From positions 186,001 through 250,000 of the forward strand of contig CDRNVI010000008.1 in NCBI GenBank assembly GCA_977017575.1: 64,000 nt of DNA. The letters are read 5' to 3'. The stretch is from Paramoeba atlantica (Eukaryota > Discosea). Made by a program: the position numbers and the translations under genes. The number at the start of each line of letters is the position of its first letter. Position 1 is the first letter of the stretch. This document shows, one piece after another, positions 37,860-47,228 of this stretch. The notes below the pieces were generated by a model that was not told the DNA's origin, made no database searches, and saw nothing but the letters and a program-made list of their open reading frames with translations.

Positions 37860-39050
37860 TTTGAATGCGTTTGTAAAACCCCTTTGTCCAAGAGTGGGTG
37901 ATCTGAATCAAAAATCACCCACTCTTGGACAAAGGCGGTAAAAATCATCCACTACTGGCAAAAACGTTTGCCACTAGTGGGTGTACCCCCCCTTTAAAAC
38001 TAATATGTATGACCCCCTCTCGCACCAATCACTGCTCTCATACGGCGAGGCATGCTGCTCACCGTAGACGCGCATAGGGCACTGGGAAGTGCGTCCCACA
38101 CAACTTTGGCCCGGCCCCAAAGCTCGATCATTCCCTCTGTGTCCTTCTTATAGGCAGAGAGACGCCGTTTTGAGTGGCCCCACATGTTCTCAATAGGATT
38201 GAGATCTGGGGATTGCGGGGGCCACTTCAAAACCACATAGCTGTGGCTCGCCAACCACTCTTTGGCAAGCTTGCTTGTGTGTTTGGGGTCGTTGTCTTGT
38301 TGAAACAAGACCTCGTCGGGATCTAGCCCCACTTGCTCAATGGAGGGGGCAAGATTCTGATCCAGAATTTCAACGTACTGATGGGCGTTCAAATTGCCCT
38401 CAATCAAACGTATCTTGCCCACCCCTGCGTGCGCAATGCACGCCCATACCATCAAACTCCCGCCCCCATATTTCACCGTCCCTTCCGTGTTCCGGGAGTC
38501 GGGCTTTTCATTCACCCGAAGCCACACCCAGCGTCTCCCATCCCAACCGAAACGGTTTACTTTGGTTTCGTCCGTCCAAAGTACCCGCTTCCAGTCTTGG
38601 ATGGTCCAATGCTGGTGCGCAATTGCAAAGTCTAACCTTTGACGTTTATGGGAGGCCGTGAGTCGTGGCTTCCTTTGCCTGCGCCTCCCGTGGAGACCCT
38701 CTTCTCGGAGGTGGAATCGTACCGTGTGGGTGCTCACATGAGTAACTTCATGGATTTTGAGGTGCTTAGCCACACCTACAGCTGTATCTTCCCGGCCGCT
38801 TTGGATGAGGCGGCGCATTTCACGGGCGCACGTCTCGGTGACCTTACGCGGCCTCCCCCGCTCTGGGTGCGTTACATCTGGACGATGCCGCTCCCGAACC
38901 CGACTTACCGTGGACCTGCTAACGTCCAGTTTGGAGGTGATTTCAAAGATAATCACTCAACAAAATATTTTTTCATAAGATTGAGACATTTTTTAACGTC
39001 ACTGCATATAAATGCAAATGTTTAATATTAATAAAAATTTATTAGAAGAG
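37860..39050 (-). mobile_element. Tc1-like transposon
   Basis: Approximate limits around the Tc1 transposase. On the left, CACCCACTCTTGGACAAAGG occurs at 37917 with its complement just before it (37888), making a hairpin. Clear matching terminal repeats were not found on the right, so the edges are uncertain. Confidence 0.55.
38000..38956 (-). CDS. Tc1/mariner transposase, DD34E
   Basis: 318 residues on the - strand. The N-terminus keeps the second half of the paired-like HTH (SKLDVSRSTVSRVRERH) and a GRPRK hinge. The catalytic core is complete: WTDETKVNRFG (D1), QQDNDPKHTS (D2) and SPDLNPIENMWG (E), with 34 residues between D2 and E, the Tc1 spacing. GGGSLMVWACI is also typical. An upstream ATG about 40 bases before would add MSQSYEKIF but is separated by a TGA, so the first HTH helix looks damaged. 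Cut-and-paste transposition at TA is the family mechanism. Confidence 0.92.
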   Translation of the reverse strand: MIIFEITSKLDVSRSTVSRVRERHRPDVTHPERGRPRKVTETCAREMRRLIQSGREDTAVGVAKHLKIHEVTHVSTHTVRFHLREEGLHGRRRQRKPRLTASHKRQRLDFAIAHQHWTIQDWKRVLWTDETKVNRFGWDGRRWVWLRVNEKPDSRNTEGTVKYGGGSLMVWACIAHAGVGKIRLIEGNLNAHQYVEILDQNLAPSIEQVGLDPDEVLFQQDNDPKHTSKLAKEWLASHSYVVLKWPPQSPDLNPIENMWGHSKRRLSAYKKDTEGMIELWGRAKVVWDALPSALCASTVSSMPRRMRAVIGARGGHTY

Positions 39051-39112
39051 GAGTACTGCATTTCTCTAATCATTGCTTTGCTGTGGGCTCTGCCCTCTGT
39101 CTTGTTACTCTT

Positions 39113-39540
39113 ATTGCGGTGGTTGTAAAACTACCGCTCTACCCTCGATTATTGAAAAAAAGGTGAACAAAAACAGTGAAAATATAAAGAGGAACATATT
39201 AATAAAGGAAAAAAATATAAAATGGGGCTCCGGTGGTCCAAAATTGAAAAAAATGGGGCTTCCAGGGGGCGGGGGTCCAGGGGGGGTCTTGGCGCGCATT
39301 TTCCACCCCCCTACCCGGGGGTGGCCCCCCTCGCGTATCCGCAGGACGGGTCCGCCAAGTTCAGATTTTTTCGGAAGAAACATTTGAAAAAAAAATTCAA
39401 CTTGGCGAAACAAATGGCAAAAAAAAATCCAAAATCGCTTCCCCTATTCTATTTTGATAGTTTGGGACCTACACTAGCTTTCTCCGCAGTTGTTTTCGCA
39501 AAACTACCGCCGCGTTTAACGAAGAGCCTAAAAAAGAAAA
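39113..39540 (-). mobile_element. Palindrome-headed, C-rich element, shortened reverse copy
   Basis: Begins ATTGCGGTGGTTGTAAAACTACC (the complement of the 10346 end) and ends with a single arm GCCGCGTTTAACGAAGAGCC...AAAAAAGAAAA. It contains GGGGGTCCAGGGGGG, the G-rich complement of the family core. Confidence 0.6.
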
Positions 39541-39900
39541 TTTATCCTGGAAAACGGAAAGATTATAGCCTAAAATAGCCGAATTTCGGGTAAAAATGGG
39601 GTGATTTTCGCGTATTTTTGCTGTCAGATCACTAAATCCGACATTTGCGCGTGGGAAATCACTCGCAGGCATGAATGAAAGCCTACCGAGCGTATTGGGT
39701 AGAGAATGCGACTCCAACCATGCCATTCTTTCGACACAAAAATGCCCCTTTAGGTCCGAAAAATACTTTTTCACCTTTTTTAGTCAAACATGGGTCATTT
39801 TGAGGGGCGCACCACGGTTCGAAGGGATACCTTGCGAAAACAACTGCGGAGAAAGCTAGTGTAGGTCCCAAACTATCAAAATACAATAGGAGAATATTTT
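39541..39900 (+). repeat. Repeat shared with 58905-59125 and (reversed) 61078-61323
   Basis: A unit carrying ATGAATGAAAGCCTACCGAGCG, ACAAAAATGCCCCTTTAGGTC and AACAACTGCGGAGAAAGC. Short frames through it are not proteins. In the 61-kb copy it abuts the 120-bp palindrome, so it is likely a variant interior of the same element family. Confidence 0.6.
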
Positions 39901-40325
39901 TTTTGTCATTTTTTTCGCCAAGTTGAACTTTTTTTCAAAAACAATTTTCCGAAAAAATCCGAACTTGGCGGACCCGTCCTGCGGATACGCAGGGGGGTCA
40001 CCCCCGGGTAGGGGGATGGAAAATGCGCGCCAAGACCCCGGCTACCCTTTCTGCGGTTTTTTTTCGAAAACTTATTTTTTCGAAAAAATTTGCTCGACCA
40101 TGACCCCCCTGGACCCCCCCTGGATCCCCCCATGGACCCCCCCCATGGACCCCCCATTTTTTTCAATTTTTTTTTTCAGTTTTGGACCACCGGAGCCCCC
40201 TTTTATATTTTTTTCTTCTATTATATTACTGTGTTCCCCTTTATATTTTCTTTTTGCCGCGGCGACGACGACTTCCTCGCGTGGAAAGCTGTAAAGCGCC
40301 ATAGGGAACATGTTCGGATGGCTAT
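39901..40325 (+). repeat. C-rich element fragment plus shared flank
   Basis: Contains TCCTGCGGATACGCAGGGGGG, GGACCCCCCCTGGATCCCCC repeats and TTATATTACTGTGTTCCCC, as in 10150-10280. From 40250 a TTTTTGCCGCGGCGACGACG...AGCATGTT-type flank leads into the foldback element; the same flank precedes the copy at 61012. Confidence 0.55.
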
Positions 40326-40523
40326 GTAATCCAGGATAAAGTGGACGAGGGTGATACTAAAGGCACCTTTGGAAAACCACCTCGAAACTGGAACGGTATC
40401 TCCCGGTTTGTAGAGCATTCTGATGTGGCAAAAGGGTCTTTAACGGGTGATACCGTTCCAGTTTCGAGGTGGTTTTCCAAAGGTGCCTTTAGTATCTCCC
40501 TCGTCCACTTTAGCCTGGATTAA
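40326..40523. mobile_element. Foldback element with ~75-bp arms, copy 1
   Basis: The arms begin TAATCCAGGATAAAGTGGACGAGG and run into AAAGGCACCTTTGGAAAACCACC, with the complement at 40447-40523. The loop is about 45 bp. It shares loop and arm content with 53636-53825, but each copy's own arms match each other better than they match the other copy. Confidence 0.75.
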
Positions 40524-40600
40524 TAATTATTAATAATTGGGATTTTTCTATAATAGAAATTATTAATAATTTCTATTATAATAATTATTAACTTCCACTA
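40524..40600. repeat. AT-rich inverted repeat
   Basis: TTAATAATTATTAATAATT and the complementary TTATAATAATTATTAAC around a TCTATAATAGAAATT centre form a long hairpin. Confidence 0.6.
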
Positions 40601-40602
40601 TG

Positions 40603-40690
40603 CTCAACTCAGCCTCTTGGAGTGAGGCCGCCAGGAATTGTGTTCGATAAGCGGAGTTCGAACGCGCCGTCTGAGGGCCATGTGCTATGT
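40603..40690 (-). repeat. SINE fragment (tRNA-derived family), reverse
   Basis: CCTCTTGGAGTGAGGCCGCC...GAGTTCGAACGCGCCGTCTGA...CATGTGCT matches the head region of the SINE at 61920-62010. A degraded foldback sequence (ACTAAACGCTC, GGAACGGTATCTCCCG) follows to about 40800. Confidence 0.6.
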
Positions 40691-40864
40691 AACGCAGGCT
40701 ATTGTGAACGATGGAAATACTAAACGCTCTGTTGACAAGGCACGGTCAAAATGGAACGGTATCTCCCGCTATTCTTTTGTCATATCGGAATCCTTGGTTC
40801 CACCTGAAAGGTCGCAAAAAAAATATAAAACAGTTCGCTTCAAGGCTTACTGTATACACAACCC

Positions 40865-40975
40865 TAATTTTTCCGGAATAATAAGTGTGCTGGCGCACTT
40901 ATTATTGCGGAAACACACTTATTATTCCGGAAACTGTGGGCGACAAATTCCGAAATAATAAGTGTGCGGGGGGTT
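40865..40975. repeat. Inverted AATAATAAGTGTG repeats
   Basis: TTCCGGAATAATAAGTGTGC and its complement occur in four alternating copies. This resembles the sub-terminal TTATTATTAAG arrays of the pogo-like element at 56695. Confidence 0.5.
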
Positions 40976-41003
40976 TACTTTAATTAGTGTTGTGACGTTA
41001 ATG

Positions 41004-41187
41004 AAACCCATGGTAAAGGGGACGAGGGAGATACCAACAGTGTAGGTGCGGCAGTTTCCACAGGAAAAACGGCATCTCTACCTTTTTAGGCGCTTGTCTT
41101 CACGCCATAAGGGAGATATCGTTTTTCCTGTGGAAACTTCCGCACCTACACTGTTGGTATCTCCCTCGTCCCCTTTACCCTGGGTTA
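41004..41187. mobile_element. Foldback element, copy 2
   Basis: The outer arms GGTAAAGGGGACGAGGGAGATACC continue into CAACAGTGTAGGTGCGGCAG, mirrored at 41117-41187. The outer 25 bp resemble the other copies; the inner arm is different sequence yet still self-complementary. Confidence 0.75.
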
Positions 41188-41584
41188 CATAGTAAAAACA
41201 TGTTCCCTAGGATTCTTCTGCTTTTTGCCTTGCACCTCCTCCTTCCTCTACGGTCTTGCGTATCCCGAACTTCAAGTTGAAAAGCGCATACGTGGCAAAT
41301 CGGGCTTTGCAAATCGCTTCCGAAGAAGGGGGTCTCGAGTCGTCCAAAAGGTGCGTTTTTCTTTCCTAAAACAATCTATTTATGGTGCTGCCTTTCGTTT
41401 TTTGCGAAAAAACTTTTTCCGGGAAAATTTTTTCGGGCCAAATTTTATTAATACTGGGTAGCGAGGGAGTAGTATCTCCCTCAATAAGTTTAATTTCGTG
41501 TAAAAGTAAGTGTGCCACTTCAGTGGTTTCAAAACTCAATGATTTGCGTTTTCTCATTCTTCTTTCACCCACTTTGTTTCTCTG

Positions 41585-42556
41585 ATGCCGTCTTCATTTT
41601 CTGGTCCTTCGTCGTCGCTGATCCCACCTTGCCGTGTAGGTCGGCATCTCATGTATGAAAAGTTTTGTACTGCATATGACGCATTTATCTCTCATCACGA
41701 TTACCAAAATAAAGTGCTTAGAGAGATCGAGCCCTATATCGATCACAACACAGTAGTTATTGACTGTGGCTGTGGCAGTGGTCGAATTACTAGACTCTTG
41801 CAAAATAAAGTGAAGCGCATAATGGCTTTTGATGCCTCTTGTAGTATGGTTGAGTATATGGCTAATCAGAATTATGAGAACACATATTGCTCCGTGGCGC
41901 GTCTTGGAGAAGAATTTCAGTTGCATAAACAATCTCCTGAAACGTTTTCTGTAATGAGCGATCCATTTTGCATGTTGAGCAAATATTCACGAACCAAAAG
42001 AAGTCTACCCTCTTTTCCTTTTTATAAGTGGACAAGTCCGGTTGGTCCAATTGAAAATAGCGTACCAACATCTCATAGCCAACATCAGCCGAAAAATCGA
42101 CTTCTAATACCTAAAGTATCGCTTGCCCCAAACTCGTCTGGGAGAGAAATCCTGAAAGCAGACAAAGAAAATTATGTTGTAATAGCAGCTTGGTCCCTGA
42201 GCTACGTTAAACAAGATAACTGGGGTGATGCTATGTGGCCCACCTACGTCTCAAATGTTATTGCATCATGGGAAAAAACCTTTTCTCCCAACTATATTAT
42301 TATATTCGAAACATTGGGTACAGGAAATACCCAAGCAAAGAGAAAGGGCGATATTTTGTATCATGAACCTGGCTTTCGATTGAATTTACTTCGTACAGAT
42401 TATGCATTTTCTTCTGTTTTAGAAGCTAAGAAATTTTTAACTTTTTTCTTTGGTCAAGTATCTGCTGGTTCCTTTATTTCTAAATTGCGTGAGGAAAATA
42501 ATCAATTCATATTATCAGAAGTTACGGGGTCCTACATCAAAAATTGTAGGGCGTAA
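41585..42556 (+). CDS. Class I SAM-dependent methyltransferase
   Basis: 323 residues from ATG 41585. Motif I is VVIDCGCGSGRITRLL (residues about 55-72), followed by the acidic loop IMAFDASCSMVEYM, the usual SAM-binding start. After a Ser/Pro/Lys-rich insert (residues about 110-190) the fold resumes with YVVIAAWSLSYVKQDNW (motif IV position) and NYIIIFETLGTG (motif V/VI region). The substrate is unknown; the shape is closest to Methyltransf_11/25-type small-molecule or protein methyltransferases. It is the last clear + strand host gene in the window and is surrounded by elements. Confidence 0.75.
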   Translation: MPSSFSGPSSSLIPPCRVGRHLMYEKFCTAYDAFISHHDYQNKVLREIEPYIDHNTVVIDCGCGSGRITRLLQNKVKRIMAFDASCSMVEYMANQNYENTYCSVARLGEEFQLHKQSPETFSVMSDPFCMLSKYSRTKRSLPSFPFYKWTSPVGPIENSVPTSHSQHQPKNRLLIPKVSLAPNSSGREILKADKENYVVIAAWSLSYVKQDNWGDAMWPTYVSNVIASWEKTFSPNYIIIFETLGTGNTQAKRKGDILYHEPGFRLNLLRTDYAFSSVLEAKKFLTFFFGQVSAGSFISKLREENNQFILSEVTGSYIKNCRA

Positions 42557-43369
42557 GTGTAACTTTGAGGTCAAAACTCGGTTGCGTTTAAGTGGTGGGA
42601 TGTAATTGGAGAGCCTGCAGACGATCACAATGGAAAACTATCTCCAGGTGTCTCCAGACATTTCCAAGTTTTTTTGGTCCCTTTTTATTTTGTTTTTACT
42701 TCTTGTCAACTTTCGAGATGATCAACCCAGAGTTTTACTTAGCAAGCTCAATACACCAGGCGAAGAAAGGTCAACCTTCTTCGAAAAACTTAGCGCAGGA
42801 AGAGTGGTGAGTATGTAGTTAGTATCTGTAGGTATGTGTGAGTTTCTGTAAATTTCTGTGAGTCACTGTGAGCTGCTGTGAGTATCTGTGAGTAGCTGTG
42901 GGTATTTTTTTTCCTCGGAAGAGCCTGAAAGACGAGAAGAGGCCCTCAAAAGATCGGTGGTTAAGGAGGTTAGCATGTCCATGCTTTCGAAACAGTAAAA
43001 GTAACAAAAGGTTTGGTCCAAAAGCAATTTAAACATAGTGCAATTGAAATAGCAAACGGACTGCGCCCCAAAAAGAAGGGTAATGAAAAGAAGCGGTAAT
43101 GAAATGTTGTTAAATGGATATGCAGTATGATGTCGAGAAATAAGCTTTATTTATTTATTTATAGCTACTGAGTATTATTTTCCACGTTTCTTTTCCTGGA
43201 GAAGTACGTAGGTATAGTTGACTGAAACTCCGCGCAAAGACTCCGCGTCGTAGGATTTGGGTACTTTGATGACATGGCCTTGTGCTCCTTGAACTTCTTC
43301 ACCAACAATGCTTTCCCAGCTTCTTTAATAGGTTTTCACTTACCCTTTTCTCGATGACGAAGGAACATT
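42557..43369. other. Element remnants between the methyltransferase and the Harbinger-type element
   Basis: At 42570-42600 a lone TIR-like end (AAAACTCGGTTGCGTTTAAGTGG) resembles the 28140 end. At 42826-42908 there are about seven irregular GTGAGT-type repeats (CTGTGAGTATCTGTGAGTAG) matching a shorter run at 44990-45035. A TTTATTTATTTATT microsatellite is at 43148. No gene. Confidence 0.5.
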
Positions 43370-44807
43370 TCAACATTCTGAACGATAAGGCAAGAACCAA
43401 ATGCATAGAATAGAGTACAGTTCAGATCTTTGTTCCAATGTTCCAAAGGCTGTCCATCGGCCTACCCCATTTGAACTACTGAAAAGGTGCTCTACCCTCG
43501 ACCGGTAATGGGCGACCATCTCATTGAATTCGAGTTTTTTGTCAGCTTCATCTTCGTAATCTTGCTCTGTTTGACCAAGAAGCCTCTTTAATGGCCATAT
43601 TTGGGTCTTAGTAAAAGGGAGGATCACTTCTGAGCACCCTTTGAATCCGCCGTCGGCGAGGCACCTTATTTTATGAATTTTAAGAATATCTGTGATCTTC
43701 GTGTGCTCAAGAATGTTGTTGTCAGGAGTGGAACCGGTACAAAGATTTTCGGGGAAGAAACACACATATCCTGAGAATGTGCCCCCACTGCGGCTTTCAC
43801 GACATGATCTGCATACTTGGGCTGAAAACACCTATCCGCGGATCTCACATAAATTGGAACGGTGTCAAGGGCGAGAACATCTTTAGAAAAAAAGTCATCC
43901 GTTGTATTCGCTTCATGTAAGAGAATATCGTCTCGAAAAACTAACCAATTGCCTTGTATCTCACGGTACAACGTTTCAAAAAATTCAGGAATTTTTGCCC
44001 TGCAAGTGCTTTCAGACCAACCGCGTCCAAATTTTGCGGTTAAGTGGTCTGCAACAGTGTCATAGTGCCCCCCTGTGCGGAGAAACAAAAATGAGGTAAA
44101 AATTAACTCTTCATCGTAACCAATTTTTCGCAAGTAGTCGTATCTATATAGTAGTCGTATCTATTTTCTGCGCCGCTGAAAATGGCCTTAGCCAAATACA
44201 AACGATCACGACGGATTGTATATCCTTCAAGCAGGTCTCCAATCTGATCATGGATCATAGCAATTCGCTCTTCCCTTTTCTCCTTAACACTCTTGGCAGC
44301 AGTTCCCTTGTAGGTTGTCCAAATGCGGCGCATCGTCTTTGATAGAACGGGGACGTCTGCAGAGGGAAGCTCACGACGGAAATATTCGGCTACGGAAGTT
44401 GCCGCACGGCGATACACTTTCGACTTTCCCACAGTAAAGCTTCGCTGTATAATGCAAAGTACTTGGGCCACAAGTGCGAATGTCAACTTCCGTTGGCATA
44501 TTGTCCACCCTTCGTAGACACAGCATGCTTCCTGGACTCTCTTTTGGTCCAACCCACGCTTGGCACACTTTGCCACAACTTCAGGACCCAAGGTTTGATG
44601 ATCTTGCGGCTTATTGCAAGAGGGGCAAATGTTGCAGCCAACAGGCACGCAAAACTCGGAGCAGTGGCCGCACATTTCAAGTGAGGTGCATTCCTCATTA
44701 GTGTGCTTGTTGCCGTAATCAAGGCAAGAGGAAGGAGTCCGAGCACGGAACTGGGTAACCTTATCGCAGTGACAACAGTGCAAACGCACATAAAGTTCAG
44801 CCATCAC
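43370..44807 (-). pseudogene. Harbinger/IS5-type (DDE_Tnp_4) transposase with N-terminal zinc domain
   Basis: About 450 codons on the - strand. The N-terminal 70 residues are Cys-rich (CCHCDKVTQF, CGHCSEFC, NICPSCNKPQDHQ). A helical region and HTH-like part (FLFLRTGGHYDTVADHL) follow. The catalytic segments are LALDTVPIYVRS (D1), GSTPDNNILEH (D2), LADGGFKG, and YRSRVEHLFSS (E). Two frameshifts separate the parts. One sits at a 17-bp duplication (AGTAGTCGTATCTATAT at about 44134-44167); the other is at a G run near 43793. Terminal repeats were not identified. Such elements normally need a second Myb-like protein; none is seen. The zinc domain recurs at 49761. Confidence 0.72.
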
Positions 44808-45480
44808 TTATGATTAAGAAAAACTTCTAGAAAAACGTTTAGCAGAAGATAAACTCTATTCCTATACTAAATGACGTGAGAACACAAGGTCTACAACACT
44901 GAGTATAAATCTGCTTTACCATTTTTATTTCTGTCAAAAAAAAACGAAAAACAAAAACCAAAAGTCACAAAGGAATAGCAAAAACTTTGAGTACCTGTAG
45001 ATTTCTGTGAATCGCTGTGAGTCGCTGTGAGTATTTTTTTGCGACGAAAAATGGCGATCTAGAGACTCACCAGTGTGTGTTGCATTTTGACAGAACTCGA
45101 GGCGCATGCAAAATTTCCGTCAAGTCTTCGACAAAATAAGGGCGCAAGCCGCCCCAGTGTACGTAGCCCTTGTTTCTAGTGTGTCCCGCGCTGTTGAAGA
45201 ACAATCTTCCCAGAAATCTACATCCCTAAGTGGGGGGCCTTTAAAATTTTCGCTACCTGGGTAAACCACTGGATGAAGCAAAATAATGTTAGCGCCCGCC
45301 ACGCTACAAGGTCGTTAGGGTCATCTCCAAGGACGTACTCTGTCTCTCATTGATTTTTATAAATAACAAGTCAGAAGTTTCAAAGACAATTTAATAAATT
45401 TTATAAAATTGCGAAATTTATAAATTTTTTAAATATCGGTGACGCACTTTTTAACGTACCGGTCGAGCGGAAAATTTGGT
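44808..45480. other. Element flank without a gene
   Basis: CTGTGAATCGCTGTGAGTCGC repeats at 45005-45035 are in direct orientation with the run at 42826. Nothing else is recognised; 45350-45440 is very AT-rich. Confidence 0.45.
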
Positions 45481-46005
45481 CCACTTTTATTTGGCCCCAA
45501 CAAATTTGGTCCACATAAATTTTGGTCCGACTTTATTTTTCCTTCGGCGGCGGTCCAAAATACTTTTTGACTTTATTGTCAGTCGTTTTTAAAGTTTACT
45601 AAATTTAGAACTCGTCATTAGAAATTTTTGCTTCTTTCAATCGACACTTCGTTTTTTAGTCTTCGTGTAATGTCTCAGTCTGTTGAATGGGTGCAGAAAA
45701 TCTTTGATCAAGATATTACTCTACGCACGTAGGGTCATCACTATAACACATATAGTGAGGCTGAAGTTAGACCAATTTGAGAATTGTGTGTGACACGAAA
45801 GGTTGCAAGTGTTGTGAGCTACTGGAATAGCACGCAAAGCAAAAACAATCTAAAAGTACGGTCCTTCATTTTCTGGAAAACGAAAAATATAATAACGATA
45901 TCAAGCCTCGAGGGAGGCCAAGAAAATATATCTTTTTTATTTCAATGCAGGAAAAATTTGGCCCCAACAATTTTGGTCCACATAAATATTGGTCCGACTT
46001 TTTTT
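45470..46005. repeat. Direct GGTCCACATAAAT repeats around a ~410-bp interior
   Basis: TTTGGCCCCAACAAATTTGGTCC-type sequence near 45490-45540 recurs at 45957-46005 in the same orientation. The interior has broken frames starting MSQSVEWVQKIFDQD (45670) that I do not recognise. Confidence 0.5.
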
Positions 46006-46149
46006 TCGAGCTCGAAGGACCAAATTAAAAAAATGTCAAATTTTTTGCTCGATCGGTAATTAAAATGTGCGTTTTTTTAATTAACGTAGCATATTAATTA
46101 ACGTAACAATTAATTTTGGTAAAAAAATGGTAAAAAAATCTGTTCTACT

Positions 46150-46560
46150 TGGGGTCGGCCTAGAAAGGGCCATGTCTCTCTTACTGGGAGGTCTCTTACT
46201 GTTGGTTCTCCGGTATCTTTGGAAAGCATTCTCATTGATTTTTATAAACCCCGTTCCGGTTTAATGTACCTGTAGATCGCTATTGGAGCCCCTGCAACTT
46301 GGCGTCTTTTTTGGGTCCACTCGGGGTCACGGTGGGTCACTAGGGGCCGTGGTGGTCCCCTAGTGACCACTGCTACTTGTCCTTGTTGATCATTTTGTAT
46401 GTATGTAATTATTGAGGGAGATACGGAGTATCTAACTCGCTTACTAAGGTTAATTCCAAAAACTGAAAAAGATCCCCAAAGAAGCATAAGACTGAGTTTT
46501 TTCAAAATTCCAAAACGTAGCAGTAGGTCATTAGATGAACTCTTAAATACTCTAGAAATC
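46150..46560. other. Spacer with repeat fragments
   Basis: CTCTTACTGGGAGGTCTCTTACTG at 46170 resembles the 37700 motif. GGGTCACTAGGGGCCGTGG...CCCCTAGTGACC (46330-46370) is a short inverted repeat related to GGTCCACTAGGGGCC at 50258. Confidence 0.45.
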
Positions 46561-46654
46561 ATCTAAAACAACCTTATTTCCCAAATTTTAGAACATTTTT
46601 CGTAAACAAAAGTGCGTGTGCAAAGGTCTGCGATACGACAAACTGGTTGACTAA

Positions 46655-46738
46655 GGAGCGTCCTTTGAGTAGTCCAGTTGGTAAAGGGGTTCCATTTTGA
46701 CGCTGAACGTCCGCGGTTCGATTCCCGACATTGACATT
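46655..46738 (+). repeat. tRNA-like sequence (possible SINE head)
   Basis: A-box-like AGTCCAGTTGGTAAAG and B-box GGTTCGATTCC (46713-46723) in tRNA spacing. Stem pairing is poor, so it is probably a SINE relic related to 9236-9310. Confidence 0.45.
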
Positions 46739-46860
46739 TTACTAAAAAAATCGAAAAAAAAATTATTTGCTCAAGATCGCCAAAAAAAACAAATTCGGAA
46801 CAATTCTTTTTTTTCAGATTTTTTTTTCTCGTGCATACGTGTACACGTGGCACTTACTCT

Positions 46861-47228
46861 TTCGTGGCAGTGGTGTACTGCCACGTGAGGCAGTGAACGC
46901 AGTGTAGATGCAGTGTAAGTGCACTGCCACGTGAGGCAGTGACTGCAGTGCAGCTGCATCACGTACGTGAAAGAGTAACTGTACTGCCACGTGAGGCAGT
47001 GAACGCAGTGTAGATGCAGTGGCACGTGCGAGAGTAAGTGTACTGCCACGTGAGGCAGTGAACGCAGTGTAGATGCAGTGGCGCGTGAGAGAGTCAGTGA
47101 CTGCAGTGCAGATGCAGTATAAGTGCACTGCCACGTGAGGCAGTGACTGCAGTGCAGCTGCATCACGTACGTGAAAGAGTAAGTGTGCGGCCACGTGAGG
47201 CAGTGAACGCAGTGGTGCGTGAGAGAGT
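46861..47228. repeat. 59-bp minisatellite, left part
   Basis: Units of about 59 bp with CACTGCCACGTGAGGCAGTG, then AACGCAGTGTAGATGCAG, then TGGCACGTGAGAGAGTAAG. CACGTG and GCAGTG make each unit partly palindromic. The long - strand frames through it are by-products of a period without stops. Confidence 0.85.

Noticed and set aside
42826-45035. CTGTGAGT repeat runs on both sides of the Harbinger-type element as its termini
   Set aside because: They are in direct, not inverted, orientation and are simple-sequence-like; true termini remain unknown.
45470-46005. Direct repeats read as terminal repeats of a retroelement
   Set aside because: The interior is only ~410 bp without recognisable genes or primer-binding site, and the repeats do not have TG...CA ends.
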